Below, piece after piece: positions 43,910 to 52,784 of a stretch of 64,000 nt of DNA; position 1 is the stretch's first letter; every line of letters begins with the position of its first letter. Both the position numbers and the translations under genes were made by a program. The stretch comes from Rheinheimera sp. 1928-s (lineage in GTDB: Bacteria; Pseudomonadota; Gammaproteobacteria; Enterobacterales; Alteromonadaceae), in the NCBI RefSeq assembly GCF_029269265.1, contig NZ_JARIXP010000002.1, positions 58,087 to 122,086 of the forward strand, read 5' to 3'. Below the pieces are notes generated by a model, which was not told where the DNA came from, made no database searches, and saw nothing but the letters and a program-made list of their open reading frames with translations.

Positions 43910-45247
43910 ATGAAGTTTTGGTTGAGTATAATTTCCGGTGCTTTATTAGCTCCTTCGGTATGGGCGGCCACAATGCCCAGCACCTTGGACCAGGATTTAG
44001 CTTATAAGCTGGTGGAGTCTTTAACAGTTGAAGTGGGCCCACGCATTGCAGGCAGTGAAGCGGATCGCCGCGCCGTGCAATGGGCTGTTACCAATTTAAA
44101 GCAACTGGGTTATGACAAAGTCTGGACTGAAGAGTTTGAAATGCCAGGCTGGACCCGGGGGCAGGCAAGCCTTGAAGTCGTTTCCCCTTTCGCTCAGCCT
44201 TTTGTATTAACTTCATTAGGTGGCTCAGTCGGAACACCTGCAGCAGGCATCACCAGCTCTGTCGTGATGTTTGACAGTATTGAAGCTTTGGAAAAGGCCG
44301 ACCCGGCTTTAGTTAAAGGCAAGATTGTCTTTATTAATAAGCCAATGGCTAAAGACAAATCAGGATCTTTTTATGGGCAGGTGGTTGCAGCACGCTCGCG
44401 TGGTGCTGTAGAAGCTGCGAAGTTGGGTGCTGTAGCTATAGTGATTCGTTCTGTCGGCACCAGTAACAACAGATTTGCTCATACTGGCACCATGAAGTAC
44501 GACGAAGCCATCACCAAAATTCCTGCCGTGGCCATTTCAGTGCCAGATGCGCAGAATCTGGCGAAAATGCTGGAACGCTCGCCAAAAGTAGAATTAAAAC
44601 TACAAATGGACAACCAGCTGCAAACTGCCACCAGCCACAATGTCATCGCAGAAATCACCGGAACAGAAAAGCCGGATGAAATAGTGCTGATCAGCGGTCA
44701 CCTTGATTCATGGGATCAGGGCACAGGCGCTTTGGATGACGGTGCTGGTGTGGCTTTGGTGATGGCAACAGGTGCTTTAATCCAACAAAAAGCCAAACCT
44801 AAACGCACCATCCGGGTTGTGCTTTTTGGTAACGAAGAAGGTGGACTGATTGGAGCCCGGGCTTATGCTGCTAAATATCATAAGGAATTAGGGAAGCACA
44901 TTTTAGCTGCAGAGTCTGACTTTGGTGCAGGTCGCATCTGGCAAATCGAAAGTCGTTTTGGTGATAAATCACTGCCTTTTGCTAAAGAGTTACAGCAAAA
45001 ACTGGCGCATCTGAATATTGGCTTAGGTGGCAATACAACCTACGGCGGCCCTGATGTTTCGGTATTGGCTGCTGCCGGAGTGCCAGTGCTGGCTTTATCG
45101 CAAGATGGTACAGACTATTTTGATTATCACCATACACCCAATGATACGCTGGACAAAATAGATCCCGATTCATTAAAACAAAACTTGCAAGCCTGGCTCA
45201 TCATGACCGAAACTGTTGCTAACAGTTCAGTTAACTTACGTCACTAA
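43910..45247 (+). CDS. Secreted M28-family zinc exopeptidase (carboxypeptidase Q-like)
   Basis: About 445 residues with a signal peptide (KFWLSIISGALLAPSVWAA). A PA-type insert (about 120-230) precedes the peptidase domain. The metal and catalytic residues are in SGHLDSWDQGTGALDDGAG (His, Asp), GNEEGGLIGARAYA (Glu-Glu), AESDFGAG and YHHTPNDTLDKID (His). The start at 43910 (MKFW) is 10 nt after AAAGGAG, and earlier in-frame starts would disrupt the signal peptide. It probably degrades peptides in the periplasm or medium. It is coupled to the next gene through TAATG. Confidence 0.87.
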   Translation: MKFWLSIISGALLAPSVWAATMPSTLDQDLAYKLVESLTVEVGPRIAGSEADRRAVQWAVTNLKQLGYDKVWTEEFEMPGWTRGQASLEVVSPFAQPFVLTSLGGSVGTPAAGITSSVVMFDSIEALEKADPALVKGKIVFINKPMAKDKSGSFYGQVVAARSRGAVEAAKLGAVAIVIRSVGTSNNRFAHTGTMKYDEAITKIPAVAISVPDAQNLAKMLERSPKVELKLQMDNQLQTATSHNVIAEITGTEKPDEIVLISGHLDSWDQGTGALDDGAGVALVMATGALIQQKAKPKRTIRVVLFGNEEGGLIGARAYAAKYHKELGKHILAAESDFGAGRIWQIESRFGDKSLPFAKELQQKLAHLNIGLGGNTTYGGPDVSVLAAAGVPVLALSQDGTDYFDYHHTPNDTLDKIDPDSLKQNLQAWLIMTETVANSSVNLRH

Positions 45248-45741
45248 TGGCCAAACAACTCAAAAAGGCCTCGCTTTTAAGCGAGGCCGACAAGCAAAAA
45301 CTACTAAAAAAAGCCGGCAACAAAAAGCCGCTCACTCAAGCTCAGACTACAACCACTGCAATTCCGGCTGCGCGCACCGTGACGCGCTCAGCAACACGGT
45401 CAAATAATGAGGAACAGACAAGCACTTCAACTGCCAAAAGTTTCAAAGTGTGGGCAGGTATCAGTATGGTCCTTTTAGTTGCGTTTATTCTGGCCCCTAA
45501 ACCCCAATTAATTGAATACCAAAGTGCAGGATTGACCACTCAAAGTGTCTATATGCCAGGCTGGTTTGGTAAGCCTGGTGTCATTCTTGACACCAACCAA
45601 CGCGCAGTATTGGCAGAAGAAGAGCAAAGCTTATATTTGTGTTTTGAAGGCCAAAGCAATGAGCAATGTGCGAAATACCGCCTACGTAAACAACAAGGCT
45701 TTATTGCCGCAGCGATCTTCTGGTACTCATCACGACCCTAA
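45247..45741 (+). CDS. Hypothetical single-pass membrane protein
   Basis: 164 residues, no family recognised. A basic, Thr/Ala-rich cytoplasmic part (about 1-65) is followed by one transmembrane helix (KVWAGISMVLLVAFILAP) and a small periplasmic domain with a Cys pair (CFEGQSNEQC). The ATG overlaps the stop of the M28 peptidase (TAATG), suggesting coexpression. A minus-strand terminator-like hairpin lies inside its first codons, so the reading frame is not beyond doubt. Confidence 0.6.
   Translation: MAKQLKKASLLSEADKQKLLKKAGNKKPLTQAQTTTTAIPAARTVTRSATRSNNEEQTSTSTAKSFKVWAGISMVLLVAFILAPKPQLIEYQSAGLTTQSVYMPGWFGKPGVILDTNQRAVLAEEEQSLYLCFEGQSNEQCAKYRLRKQQGFIAAAIFWYSSRP
45267..45293 (-). terminator. 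Minus-strand intrinsic terminator inside a plus-strand gene
   Basis: GGCCTCGC, TTTTAA, GCGAGGCC is a perfect 8-bp stem (45267-45288). Read leftward it is followed by TTTTT, the form of a rho-independent terminator for the leftward gene at 45757-46116. Confidence 0.55.
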
Positions 45742-45756
45742 TACAGAGCTCTGCAT

Positions 45757-46116
45757 TCAGGAATGGCTGCGCCAGCAAATGCGGCATAACCAAAGTTGTA
45801 TGCCCAGCACCAGCAGAATAACGGCCGATGGATACAACAGGAAACTCTGCGCATAGCTAAATAGCAACACACCACAGCTCAGATAAATAAAAGGCTGCAA
45901 TTCATAACACCAAAATGGCAAAACACCCTGCTCTTTAAATTTAATACCGTATGGGCTGCGGCGTTTGTCGGTGCGTATAACCCATACCACTGCACCGACA
46001 AATATCAGTACCACACCAAATAAAGCAGCTGTCCAATGTGGTAGCCATAACACGCTTTGTGAACCACTGATCACATAAAGATAAGGCAAAGTTTCATAAA
46101 GCCGTTCGGGGATCAT
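45757..46116 (-). CDS. Hypothetical small membrane protein
   Basis: 119 residues with three hydrophobic segments (TAALFGVVLIFVGAVVWVI, FIYLSCGVLLFSYAQSFLL, AVILLVLGIQLWLC) and a polar loop between. A strong AAGGAG site lies 6 nt before the ATG, supporting a real gene. No family was recognised. It converges on the preceding gene with 15 nt between stops. Confidence 0.6.
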   Translation of the reverse strand: MIPERLYETLPYLYVISGSQSVLWLPHWTAALFGVVLIFVGAVVWVIRTDKRRSPYGIKFKEQGVLPFWCYELQPFIYLSCGVLLFSYAQSFLLYPSAVILLVLGIQLWLCRICWRSHS

Positions 46117-46288
46117 GATGCTCTCCTTGCTGGAATGAAAGTCAGTTTAAGCATAGAGCAAAGTAAAATAGTTGTTAAACAAATTGCATTTTAATTAATC
46201 AATTTTCTCAACCCTTGGATATCAATTCAGATAAGGTAGAAAAGCCCAGAGTGATGCACTGGCCTGGATGTAAAAAACCCGATGCAAA

Positions 46289-46313
46289 GCACTGCGGCTT
46301 CAAATAAGACGGG
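46289..46313. repeat. Fragment of the 60380-60538 intergenic element
   Basis: Contains CTGCGGCTTCAA and ends GAcGGG, closely matching the two 22-nt repeats at 60380 and 60517. It lies shortly upstream of smrA. Confidence 0.4.
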
Positions 46314-46359
46314 TATATAATGCGGCAATTCCCGGTCAGCTTAAGGCGGAGTAGTAATA

Positions 46360-46938
46360 ATGCATGATGAAGATCTGGACTTATTTTTACAGGAAATGGC
46401 AGGAGTAAAACGCTTAAATGCCGATGCTATTGCCGACCCTAATGGTGAACACAATCCGAGTCTGGCTCAACTGGCACGGCGTAAAGCTGCAGAACAAGAA
46501 ATGGAATACGACCCTAACTATCTGAGTATGGAGTACGTAGATCTGGTTGCGCCTGACGATGTGATTGCCTATAAAAAAGATGGAGTGCAGGATGGTGTAT
46601 ACAAAAACCTGCGACTGGGTAAATACCAAATGGATGCCACTCTGAATCTGCTGGGAAAAACCCTGGTTGAGGCCCGTGCTGCTTTATATAGCTTCATCGC
46701 TGATTGCCATCAGCGTGGCATCAGGACTGTATTGATCCATCATGGCATGGGACGCGATAGCAAACCTCATCCGGCGATCTTAAAAAGTTACTGTTTTAAA
46801 TGGTTACCACAACTACCAGAAGTTCTGGCCTGCCATACCGCCTTAAAACCTCATGGCGGTTACGCTGCGACTTACGTGTTGTTGCAGAAAAATGCGGAAC
46901 AAAAGCGGGAAAACCGTGAGCGGCATCAGAAGAAATAA
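46360..46938 (+). CDS. smrA: Smr-domain DNA endonuclease SmrA
   Basis: 192 residues. An acidic N-terminus is followed by the Smr domain (about 95-180) with LGKTLVEARAALYSFIADC and VLIHHGMGRDSKPHPAILKS, the GxGxxS-like HGMGRDS motif. The E. coli counterpart is SmrA/YdaL, a small MutS-related nicking nuclease. A GGAG site precedes the ATG. It stands alone, flanked by non-coding stretches. Confidence 0.85.
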   Translation: MHDEDLDLFLQEMAGVKRLNADAIADPNGEHNPSLAQLARRKAAEQEMEYDPNYLSMEYVDLVAPDDVIAYKKDGVQDGVYKNLRLGKYQMDATLNLLGKTLVEARAALYSFIADCHQRGIRTVLIHHGMGRDSKPHPAILKSYCFKWLPQLPEVLACHTALKPHGGYAATYVLLQKNAEQKRENRERHQKK

Positions 46939-47100
46939 CAACTGTACCCAAATTAATTGGGTCAGGTAAGGGCTGGGTTTATCCCTGCCCGTTTTGCATT
47001 TGAATTACTGCTGCGGCGAACTTCTTTTCAGAAGATCAGATAGCCAATATTCAGGTTAGGAGGCTGTATACAAATACCCCCAAACTGCGGGGGTACCTGA
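46939..47100. other. Non-coding region with a terminator-like hairpin
   Basis: Between smrA and the small gene at 47101. It contains TACCCCC, AAACTGC, GGGGGTA at 47075-47095, a perfect 7-bp hairpin just after the small gene's stop. No gene was seen. Confidence 0.5.
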
Positions 47101-47250
47101 TCAGTGCAATCCATCGACCGACTGCTGTCCTTGTGAGCTATAAGTCACTTGTGTAGCTTCAGCTTTTGTTAAAAAAGCCGACAATGCCATTAATAACACC
47201 AAAATGGCGATTGCTGTAAAGCCAAGACCGCGACTGGACGCTTTACGCAT
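47101..47250 (-). CDS. Small 49-residue signal-anchored or secreted protein
   Basis: A 49-residue frame starting MRKASSRGLGFTAIAILVLL, with a basic N-terminus and one hydrophobic stretch ending near MALSAFLTKA, then a 20-residue polar tail ending VDGLH. A GAGG ribosome site lies 6 nt before the ATG, and a hairpin follows the stop. No family was recognised. The architecture fits a small exported or membrane-anchored peptide. Confidence 0.55.
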   Translation of the reverse strand: MRKASSRGLGFTAIAILVLLMALSAFLTKAEATQVTYSSQGQQSVDGLH

Positions 47251-47438
47251 ATAAAACCTCAGGCTAAAAAAATATTGTTATTGTTCTTGCTTTTTTGTGG
47301 ATCTTGAGCAATCCAAAACCAGTGTAGACAACTTGTTGTTTAGTTACAAGATTTACAATCAATTACAGCTAATTTTCTGATAGAGAGACAAGCAGAGACG
47401 CAAAATAGTCCCCGCTTTTAGGTTTTTTGTGGTGAGTT
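47251..47438. other. Non-coding region upstream of the small gene
   Basis: AT-rich leader/promoter space of the 49-residue gene and 3' flank of the crotonase gene. No further structure stood out. Confidence 0.4.
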
Positions 47439-48203
47439 TTAGCTTTTTGTGGCGAGTTTATGCTGTAAAGCGGCAATCGCCTGACGGGCTGCGTCCTGTT
47501 GCAGACTGTAAAATTGTTGCTGATATTCAAATTCAACAGCCTGACTATGCTCTTTGCATTGCAACAATTGTCGCATCGAGCTTTTGGTTTGCCGCACTAA
47601 CTCTGTGGGAACCGTAGCTAAATCGGCTGTCATTGTCAAAGCCCGGGGTAATAATTGATCAGCAGCCAACACTTCTTTGACTAAACCATATTGCCATGCT
47701 TGTTCTGCATTGAGTTTTTCACCACAAAATAACATGGCCATCGCTTGTTGCCAGCCGATCAATTGCGGTAATAACCAGCCATGCCCACCGCCTGGATGCA
47801 AAGCCAACTGGAAAAAACGACTATCAAACCAGGCGTCTTTGCTGGCTAAACGAATATCACACACCATCGCCAGATTCATGCCTGCACCTACGGCCGGGCC
47901 ATTTACTAAAGCTATAGTTAAAAGTGGGCAATCTGCCACTTGACTAAAAGCCTGATACAACTGTTTCAGTTCAGAACCGTCCCCATCCACTGCATGTTGC
48001 AACACGGCTAAATCAGCACCAGCACAAAAAGCCCGTTCAGTTCCTATTACACATAAGACTTTCAGCTCTGGATCTAAACTCAGTTGATGCACAGCGGCTG
48101 CAATTTGTAAGGCAATTTCAGGCGTTAATAAATTACGTTTTTCAGCTGCGGTCAGCTGCAATACAGCAACATGACCCTGTTTTTCAATAGTAAAACTACT
48201 CAT
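47439..48203 (-). CDS. Enoyl-CoA hydratase/isomerase (crotonase) family protein
   Basis: 254 residues. The crotonase oxyanion-hole segments are GTERAFCAGADLAVL and NGPAVGAGMNLAMVCD. The residues usually used for hydration are partly altered (DAWFDSRFFQLALHPGG), so isomerase or another acyl-CoA chemistry is possible. The start overlaps the stop of the 2-hydroxyacid dehydrogenase gene (TGATG), so the two are coexpressed. The substrate is unknown. Confidence 0.85.
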   Translation of the reverse strand: MSSFTIEKQGHVAVLQLTAAEKRNLLTPEIALQIAAAVHQLSLDPELKVLCVIGTERAFCAGADLAVLQHAVDGDGSELKQLYQAFSQVADCPLLTIALVNGPAVGAGMNLAMVCDIRLASKDAWFDSRFFQLALHPGGGHGWLLPQLIGWQQAMAMLFCGEKLNAEQAWQYGLVKEVLAADQLLPRALTMTADLATVPTELVRQTKSSMRQLLQCKEHSQAVEFEYQQQFYSLQQDAARQAIAALQHKLATKS

Positions 48204-49123
48204 CAGTAGCCCCTTTCCCTGTTGACCAGATGCTTTAAAGGTAGCCCATTTATGGTGCGTTGATAGTTTTCAACAATCTGATGAATAGCAGTGTCCACAT
48301 TGGTCACAGCAGAACAATGGGGAGTGACCAATACAGCCGGGTGCTGCCAATAAGGATCAGAGGCAGGCAAAGGCTCCTCACGGAATACATCCAGACAAGC
48401 GGCTTGTAACTGGCCAGAGTCCAAAGCAGCTAATAATGCGGCGTCATCGACTATGGCACCACGAGCCACGTTGACCAGAATCGCCCCTCGTTTAAAAGCA
48501 TTAAGACGCTCTGTACTTAAGAAATTAGTGGTGTCTGGCGTCAGAGGCAATAAACAAATCACTACATCGGCGCCAGCAACAGCCTGTTTAAACCCTGGAT
48601 CGCCGGCGTAGCACTGAACCCCATCCAGCTTTTTTAAACTGCGTGACCAGCCATTAACCTGATAACCCTGTTGTAAAAAATACTGCGCCGCCGCCTGCCC
48701 CAATTCACCTAAACCCAACACACAAATTTGTTGAATAGTGCGAGGGCTTTTGGGTTTCCATAGCTTCTGTTGCTGCTGGCGCTGAAATAAATCCAGCCGC
48801 AATTGGTAATGCAGCACTATACCGGCCAGATAATTCACCATAGAAGACGCCAAAGCAGGGTCGACAATACGGCTTAACGGCAAGTCAGGCAAAGTTGGAT
48901 CCGACACAATACTATCCACACCAGCGCCAAAAGACTGCAGGCTTTTTAAATGACTTAACGCCGCTAACGAACCATGGGGTTGCTTCCAGACCACAGCCAT
49001 TTGCACCTGTTCAGGTGCACTGTAATCCGGCCATTGTTGGATTAAAACTCCAGGCAATAAGGCCGTTAATTTTTCAACTAAAGAATCTAACTTACGATCG
49101 GGGATCACCAAAGCTATCGACAT
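48203..49123 (-). CDS. D-2-hydroxyacid dehydrogenase (glyoxylate/hydroxypyruvate reductase A-like)
   Basis: 306 residues. The NAD-binding motif VLGLGELGQAAAQYF (about 150) and the catalytic region RGAIVDDAALLAAL with RNVAR-like LVNVARG, followed by DVFREEPLP and TPHCSAVT (active-site His), place it in the D-isomer dehydrogenase family nearest to GhrA. It would reduce a 2-oxoacid with NAD(P)H. It forms a two-gene operon with the crotonase gene. Confidence 0.85.
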   Translation of the reverse strand: MSIALVIPDRKLDSLVEKLTALLPGVLIQQWPDYSAPEQVQMAVVWKQPHGSLAALSHLKSLQSFGAGVDSIVSDPTLPDLPLSRIVDPALASSMVNYLAGIVLHYQLRLDLFQRQQQQKLWKPKSPRTIQQICVLGLGELGQAAAQYFLQQGYQVNGWSRSLKKLDGVQCYAGDPGFKQAVAGADVVICLLPLTPDTTNFLSTERLNAFKRGAILVNVARGAIVDDAALLAALDSGQLQAACLDVFREEPLPASDPYWQHPAVLVTPHCSAVTNVDTAIHQIVENYQRTINGLPLKHLVNRERGY

Positions 49124-49225
49124 CTGTTCACCAAAGTTTCAAGTTTTCGTCATATCTCTGACATGGGCAAACTACATTCTACCCGAGCCTGAAGAACCAA
49201 GGCCAACAATTCGCAGGAGCTTTGT

Positions 49226-50029
49226 ATGCTGCATTGTCGAACGATCTTCTTGTCTGACATTCATTTAGGAAATAAAGACTGTCAGGCCACCTATCTGCTG
49301 AACTTCCTCAATCAAACCAAAGCCGACACCATTTACCTGCTGGGCGATATCCTTGACCTGTGGGCTATGCAAAAACAAGTGTGCTGGAGTCCGGAGCAAA
49401 ATGCCGTGATCCAAACGCTGCTGGCGAAAGCCGATCAGGGCACTGAAGTGATTTATATACCCGGCAATCATGATGAAGAGTTCCGCCACTGGGCAGGTCG
49501 CCAGTTTGGCACTATCAAACTGCAATTACGTGGCTGCCATACCACGGCTTTAGGCAAAAAATTGCTGCTGTTGCATGGCGATGAATTTGATAAAGAAGTG
49601 AACTTTGGCCGCTTTCACGCCTGGCTGGGCGACAATCTGTATGATTTTTTATTGTTTTTAAATCGCTGGAGCAACCGCATTCGCCGTGCTTTAGGTGGGC
49701 GTTATTTCAGTTTAGCCGCTTATATTAAAAGCAAAGTACCAGGCGCTCAGCAAGCCATTGCCCGTTACCGGGATGCAGCTGTGGCGAAAGCCAAAAGGTC
49801 AGGTTTTGATGGCGTGGTTTGTGGTCATATCCATCATCCGGAAATCAGCTTGCAGGATGGCATTATTTACTGCAACGATGGTGACTGGATTGATAACTGC
49901 ACAGCCCTGATAGAGCAACAAGATGGCTCATTAACGCTGTACCACTGGACAGAACAAAGCCATACCTTAGCCGCAATGCCAATAGCCGTGCCGGCGGAAG
50001 AACAACCAGCTCAAAGCAAAGTTGCCTGA
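49226..50029 (+). CDS. LpxH-like UDP-2,3-diacylglucosamine diphosphatase family phosphoesterase
   Basis: 267 residues. The calcineurin-like metallophosphoesterase motifs appear in order: LSDIHLGNKDC, LLGDILDLW, IPGNHDEEF, LLHGDEFD and VCGHIHHPE. The pattern is that of LpxH-like proteins distinct from canonical LpxH; whether it acts on lipid A precursors is not established by sequence. It lies 100 nt before a two-domain acyltransferase gene, suggesting a shared lipid role. A GGAG site precedes the ATG. Confidence 0.82.
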   Translation: MLHCRTIFLSDIHLGNKDCQATYLLNFLNQTKADTIYLLGDILDLWAMQKQVCWSPEQNAVIQTLLAKADQGTEVIYIPGNHDEEFRHWAGRQFGTIKLQLRGCHTTALGKKLLLLHGDEFDKEVNFGRFHAWLGDNLYDFLLFLNRWSNRIRRALGGRYFSLAAYIKSKVPGAQQAIARYRDAAVAKAKRSGFDGVVCGHIHHPEISLQDGIIYCNDGDWIDNCTALIEQQDGSLTLYHWTEQSHTLAAMPIAVPAEEQPAQSKVA

Positions 50030-50129
50030 GCCGGTTAAAACTTCTACAAAAAGCCATAAATCTGACGCATTTTTGTCATGTTAACCCCCTACTCTCTGTA
50101 CGGACAAAGGTCCTTACAGAGGTATCGCT

Positions 50130-51836
50130 ATGATCAGTGTTGACCAAATGATGCAAACGCATCTGCCAAAACTCGAACAAAAACCCTGGTTAGCCAAACC
50201 GGTCAAAGGGGCCTTACGCCAACTTTTGCACGAACAGGAATTTATTGCCTTCGCTAAACGTTATCCGCATTTGCAAGGGATTGAATTTGTAGAACAAGTA
50301 CTGGATTACTTTAATTTTGCCTATGCGGTGCGTGATAACGAAGTAGAACGTATCCCAAGCACTGGCCGTGTTGTGATTATTGCCAACCACCCTATTGGTT
50401 CGTTAGACGGTTTAGCTCTGATTAAACTGGTGCGGGATATCCGGCCTGATGTGAAAGTCATAGCTAACCAGCTATTAATGGCGGTTGAACCTCTGCATTC
50501 TTTATTGCTACCTGTGAATAATATGAGTGGTGGCACTGAACGTAGCCGCATCGATCGCATCAGTGATCACTTAGCAGCAGAAGGTGCACTGATTTTATTT
50601 CCAGCCGGTGAAGTGTCACGCTTAAAACCAAACGGTATTCGTGATGGCAAATGGCATGGTGGTTTTTTACGTTTTGCGATGAATGCCAAAGCCCCTATTC
50701 TGCCTATTTATATCGATGGCCGTAACTCAGCCATGTTTTATGGTGCTTCGATGATTTACAAGCCTCTGGCCACTATGCTGCTGGTGCAGGAAATGTTTAA
50801 CCAGAAGCATAAAAACATTGCGATGCGTATTGGTGAACAAATTCCTTACGACAGCTTCGCTCATTTGGCGCTGGAAACTCAGGCCAAGGTAAAACTCTTT
50901 AAAAAACACTTGTACCGGCTCGCCAAAGACAAATCGCCGCTGTTTAAGACTCAAACTGCTATAGCGCATCCTGAAGATCGTATTTTGCTGAAAAAGGCCG
51001 TCGAAGCCTGCCCTCTGTTGGGTGAAACCAGTGATGGTAAACAAATTTATTTATACCAGTACCAACAGAGCTCACCTGTGCTGCGTGAAATTGGCCGCTT
51101 ACGCGAAATCGCCTTCAGAGCTGTAGGTGAAGGCAGTGGTCAGCGCCGTGATATCGATCAGTACGACAGCTACTACGAGCAACTGATCTTATGGGACAAG
51201 GAAGACCTGGAAATAGTAGGTGCCTACCGTTTTGCCAATACCGCCAAAGTGATGGCAGAAAAGGGCCTGGCTGGCTTGTATACAGCCTCTTTATTCCAGT
51301 TTAATTCACAGATGACACCTTATTTAGACCAAGGCCTGGAACTGGGCCGCAGCTTCGTGCAACCTCGGTATTGGGGCAAACGTAGTCTGGATTATTTATG
51401 GTATGGCATAGGTGCCTACTTAAAACAAAACCCGGATATCCGGTATTTATTTGGTGGCGTCAGTTTATCCAACAGTTACCCTAAAGCAGCACGGGATCTG
51501 ATGGTGTATTTTTACAGCCTGTATTTCCGCTGCCCTGAACAAAGTGCCGTACCAAATATTCCCTATGAATTACCAATGGATACGTTAAGTCAGCTACAGC
51601 AACATTTTAGCGGTGATAACTACAGTCAGGATTTTGTACAGTTAAAGCACTTACTGGCCAATATGGGCGTCAGTATTCCTACCTTGTATAAGCAATACAG
51701 CGAACTGACCGAACCTGGTGGTGTACGTTTTCTGGCTTTTGGTGTTGACCCGGACTTTGCTGATTGTGTGGATGGTTTAGTACTGGTGGATATGACTATG
51801 CTGAAAGACAATAAAAAGGCCCGTTATATCTCCTGA
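50130..51836 (+). CDS. Two-domain acyltransferase: PlsC-like + GNAT (OlsF-like ornithine lipid synthase candidate)
   Basis: 568 residues. The N-terminal half (about 1-290) is a PlsC-type lysophospholipid acyltransferase with the catalytic NHPIGSLD motif at about 86-93 and the FPAGEVSR block. The C-terminal half (about 320-560) is an OlsB/hemolysin-type GNAT domain with the ELGRSFVQPRYWGKRSLDYLW block. This two-domain order matches, from memory, OlsF, in which the GNAT half N-acylates ornithine and the PlsC half O-acylates the lyso-lipid. It is downstream of an LpxH-like gene. The function needs lipid analysis. Confidence 0.8.
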   Translation: MISVDQMMQTHLPKLEQKPWLAKPVKGALRQLLHEQEFIAFAKRYPHLQGIEFVEQVLDYFNFAYAVRDNEVERIPSTGRVVIIANHPIGSLDGLALIKLVRDIRPDVKVIANQLLMAVEPLHSLLLPVNNMSGGTERSRIDRISDHLAAEGALILFPAGEVSRLKPNGIRDGKWHGGFLRFAMNAKAPILPIYIDGRNSAMFYGASMIYKPLATMLLVQEMFNQKHKNIAMRIGEQIPYDSFAHLALETQAKVKLFKKHLYRLAKDKSPLFKTQTAIAHPEDRILLKKAVEACPLLGETSDGKQIYLYQYQQSSPVLREIGRLREIAFRAVGEGSGQRRDIDQYDSYYEQLILWDKEDLEIVGAYRFANTAKVMAEKGLAGLYTASLFQFNSQMTPYLDQGLELGRSFVQPRYWGKRSLDYLWYGIGAYLKQNPDIRYLFGGVSLSNSYPKAARDLMVYFYSLYFRCPEQSAVPNIPYELPMDTLSQLQQHFSGDNYSQDFVQLKHLLANMGVSIPTLYKQYSELTEPGGVRFLAFGVDPDFADCVDGLVLVDMTMLKDNKKARYIS

Positions 51837-51863
51837 TTTCCAGCGCTCTGTTTTAGACAAAGC

Positions 51864-51885
51864 AGCCTGTTCATTCAGGCTTTTT
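51864..51885 (+). terminator. Terminator of the acyltransferase gene
   Basis: AGCCTG, a short loop and CAGGCT are followed by TTTTGTTTTT, 28 nt after the stop. Confidence 0.75.
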
Positions 51886-52029
51886 GTTTTTGAACTCTGC
51901 ATTTGTTGTTTTAAATCAATAAAACAAGCAAAGCCAGAGCTCAGCCTTGTGCATTATTGATCTGGGGCAAAGTTTCACCACAGCAGAAGCGCAGAATGAC
52001 GCCAGTTTCTTAAGCTAAGGATCATTCTG

Positions 52030-52731
52030 ATGAAAACAAGTTATAAAACCATCGCATCTCTGTTATTAGCAGTCTCTGCTGCCCCGGCTCTGGCGAACTG
52101 GTCAGTCAATATAGGCGCTATTACTGTGGCACCACAAGATTCCAGCAGCCACCTGAATGTAGTGGAAACTGTTGCTGGTTTACCGGCGAATTCCACTGAA
52201 GTGTCTGTAAATAACAATACTCAGTTGGGCATTACTATCGACTATCAACTGACTAAAAACTGGACCATTGAGCTGATTGCAGCCACACCCTTTAATCATG
52301 ATGTGAAGGTGAAAGGTTCAGCTATCGATGGTTTGTCTGTAGGCAGCACCAAGCATTTACCACCAACTTTAGTGGCTCAGTATCATTTTGATTTGGGTGA
52401 CAGCAGATTTGACCCCTTTGTAGGTTTAGGCATCAATTACACCAACTTCTTTCAGGAAGAAGTATCAGGCGAGTTGATCAGCACCTTACAAGCACTGAAT
52501 GTGACCGATGCCGATGACAAAGTAGAGCTGAAATTAAAAGACTCAGTGGGTCTGGCTATACAGGCCGGTGTCAATGTCAAACTAGCGGATAGCTGGAGCG
52601 CCCATCTGATGCTGAGCAAAATGAATATCGACACTGAAGGTCGGGTGCAGGTGAATGGCAACACGATTCAGTCTGTGGACGTGACTATCGATCCTTATGT
52701 CTGGATGATCGGTGCTCGTTACTCTTTCTAA
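52030..52731 (+). CDS. ompW: OmpW-family outer membrane beta-barrel protein
   Basis: 233 residues. A signal peptide is cleaved near AAPALAN, and the family repeat pattern NWTIELIAATPFNHDVKVKG, LPPTLVAQYHF and DPYVWMIGARYSF is present. The last residue is Phe, as for BAM-inserted barrels. OmpW forms an eight-stranded barrel with a hydrophobic channel for small nonpolar molecules. An AGGA site precedes the ATG. It ends in a hairpin shared with the convergent PilZ gene. Confidence 0.9.
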   Translation: MKTSYKTIASLLLAVSAAPALANWSVNIGAITVAPQDSSSHLNVVETVAGLPANSTEVSVNNNTQLGITIDYQLTKNWTIELIAATPFNHDVKVKGSAIDGLSVGSTKHLPPTLVAQYHFDLGDSRFDPFVGLGINYTNFFQEEVSGELISTLQALNVTDADDKVELKLKDSVGLAIQAGVNVKLADSWSAHLMLSKMNIDTEGRVQVNGNTIQSVDVTIDPYVWMIGARYSF

Positions 52732-52752
52732 TACTTAATAGATAACTAAGTT

Positions 52753-52777
52753 CCGGACAGCTTTTATGGCTGTCCGG
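52753..52777. terminator. Bidirectional terminator between ompW and the PilZ gene
   Basis: CCGGACAGC, TTTTATG, GCTGTCCGG form a perfect 9-bp stem. It lies 22 nt after ompW and 8 nt from the stop of the convergent gene. Confidence 0.65.
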
Positions 52778-52784
52778 TGCTTGT

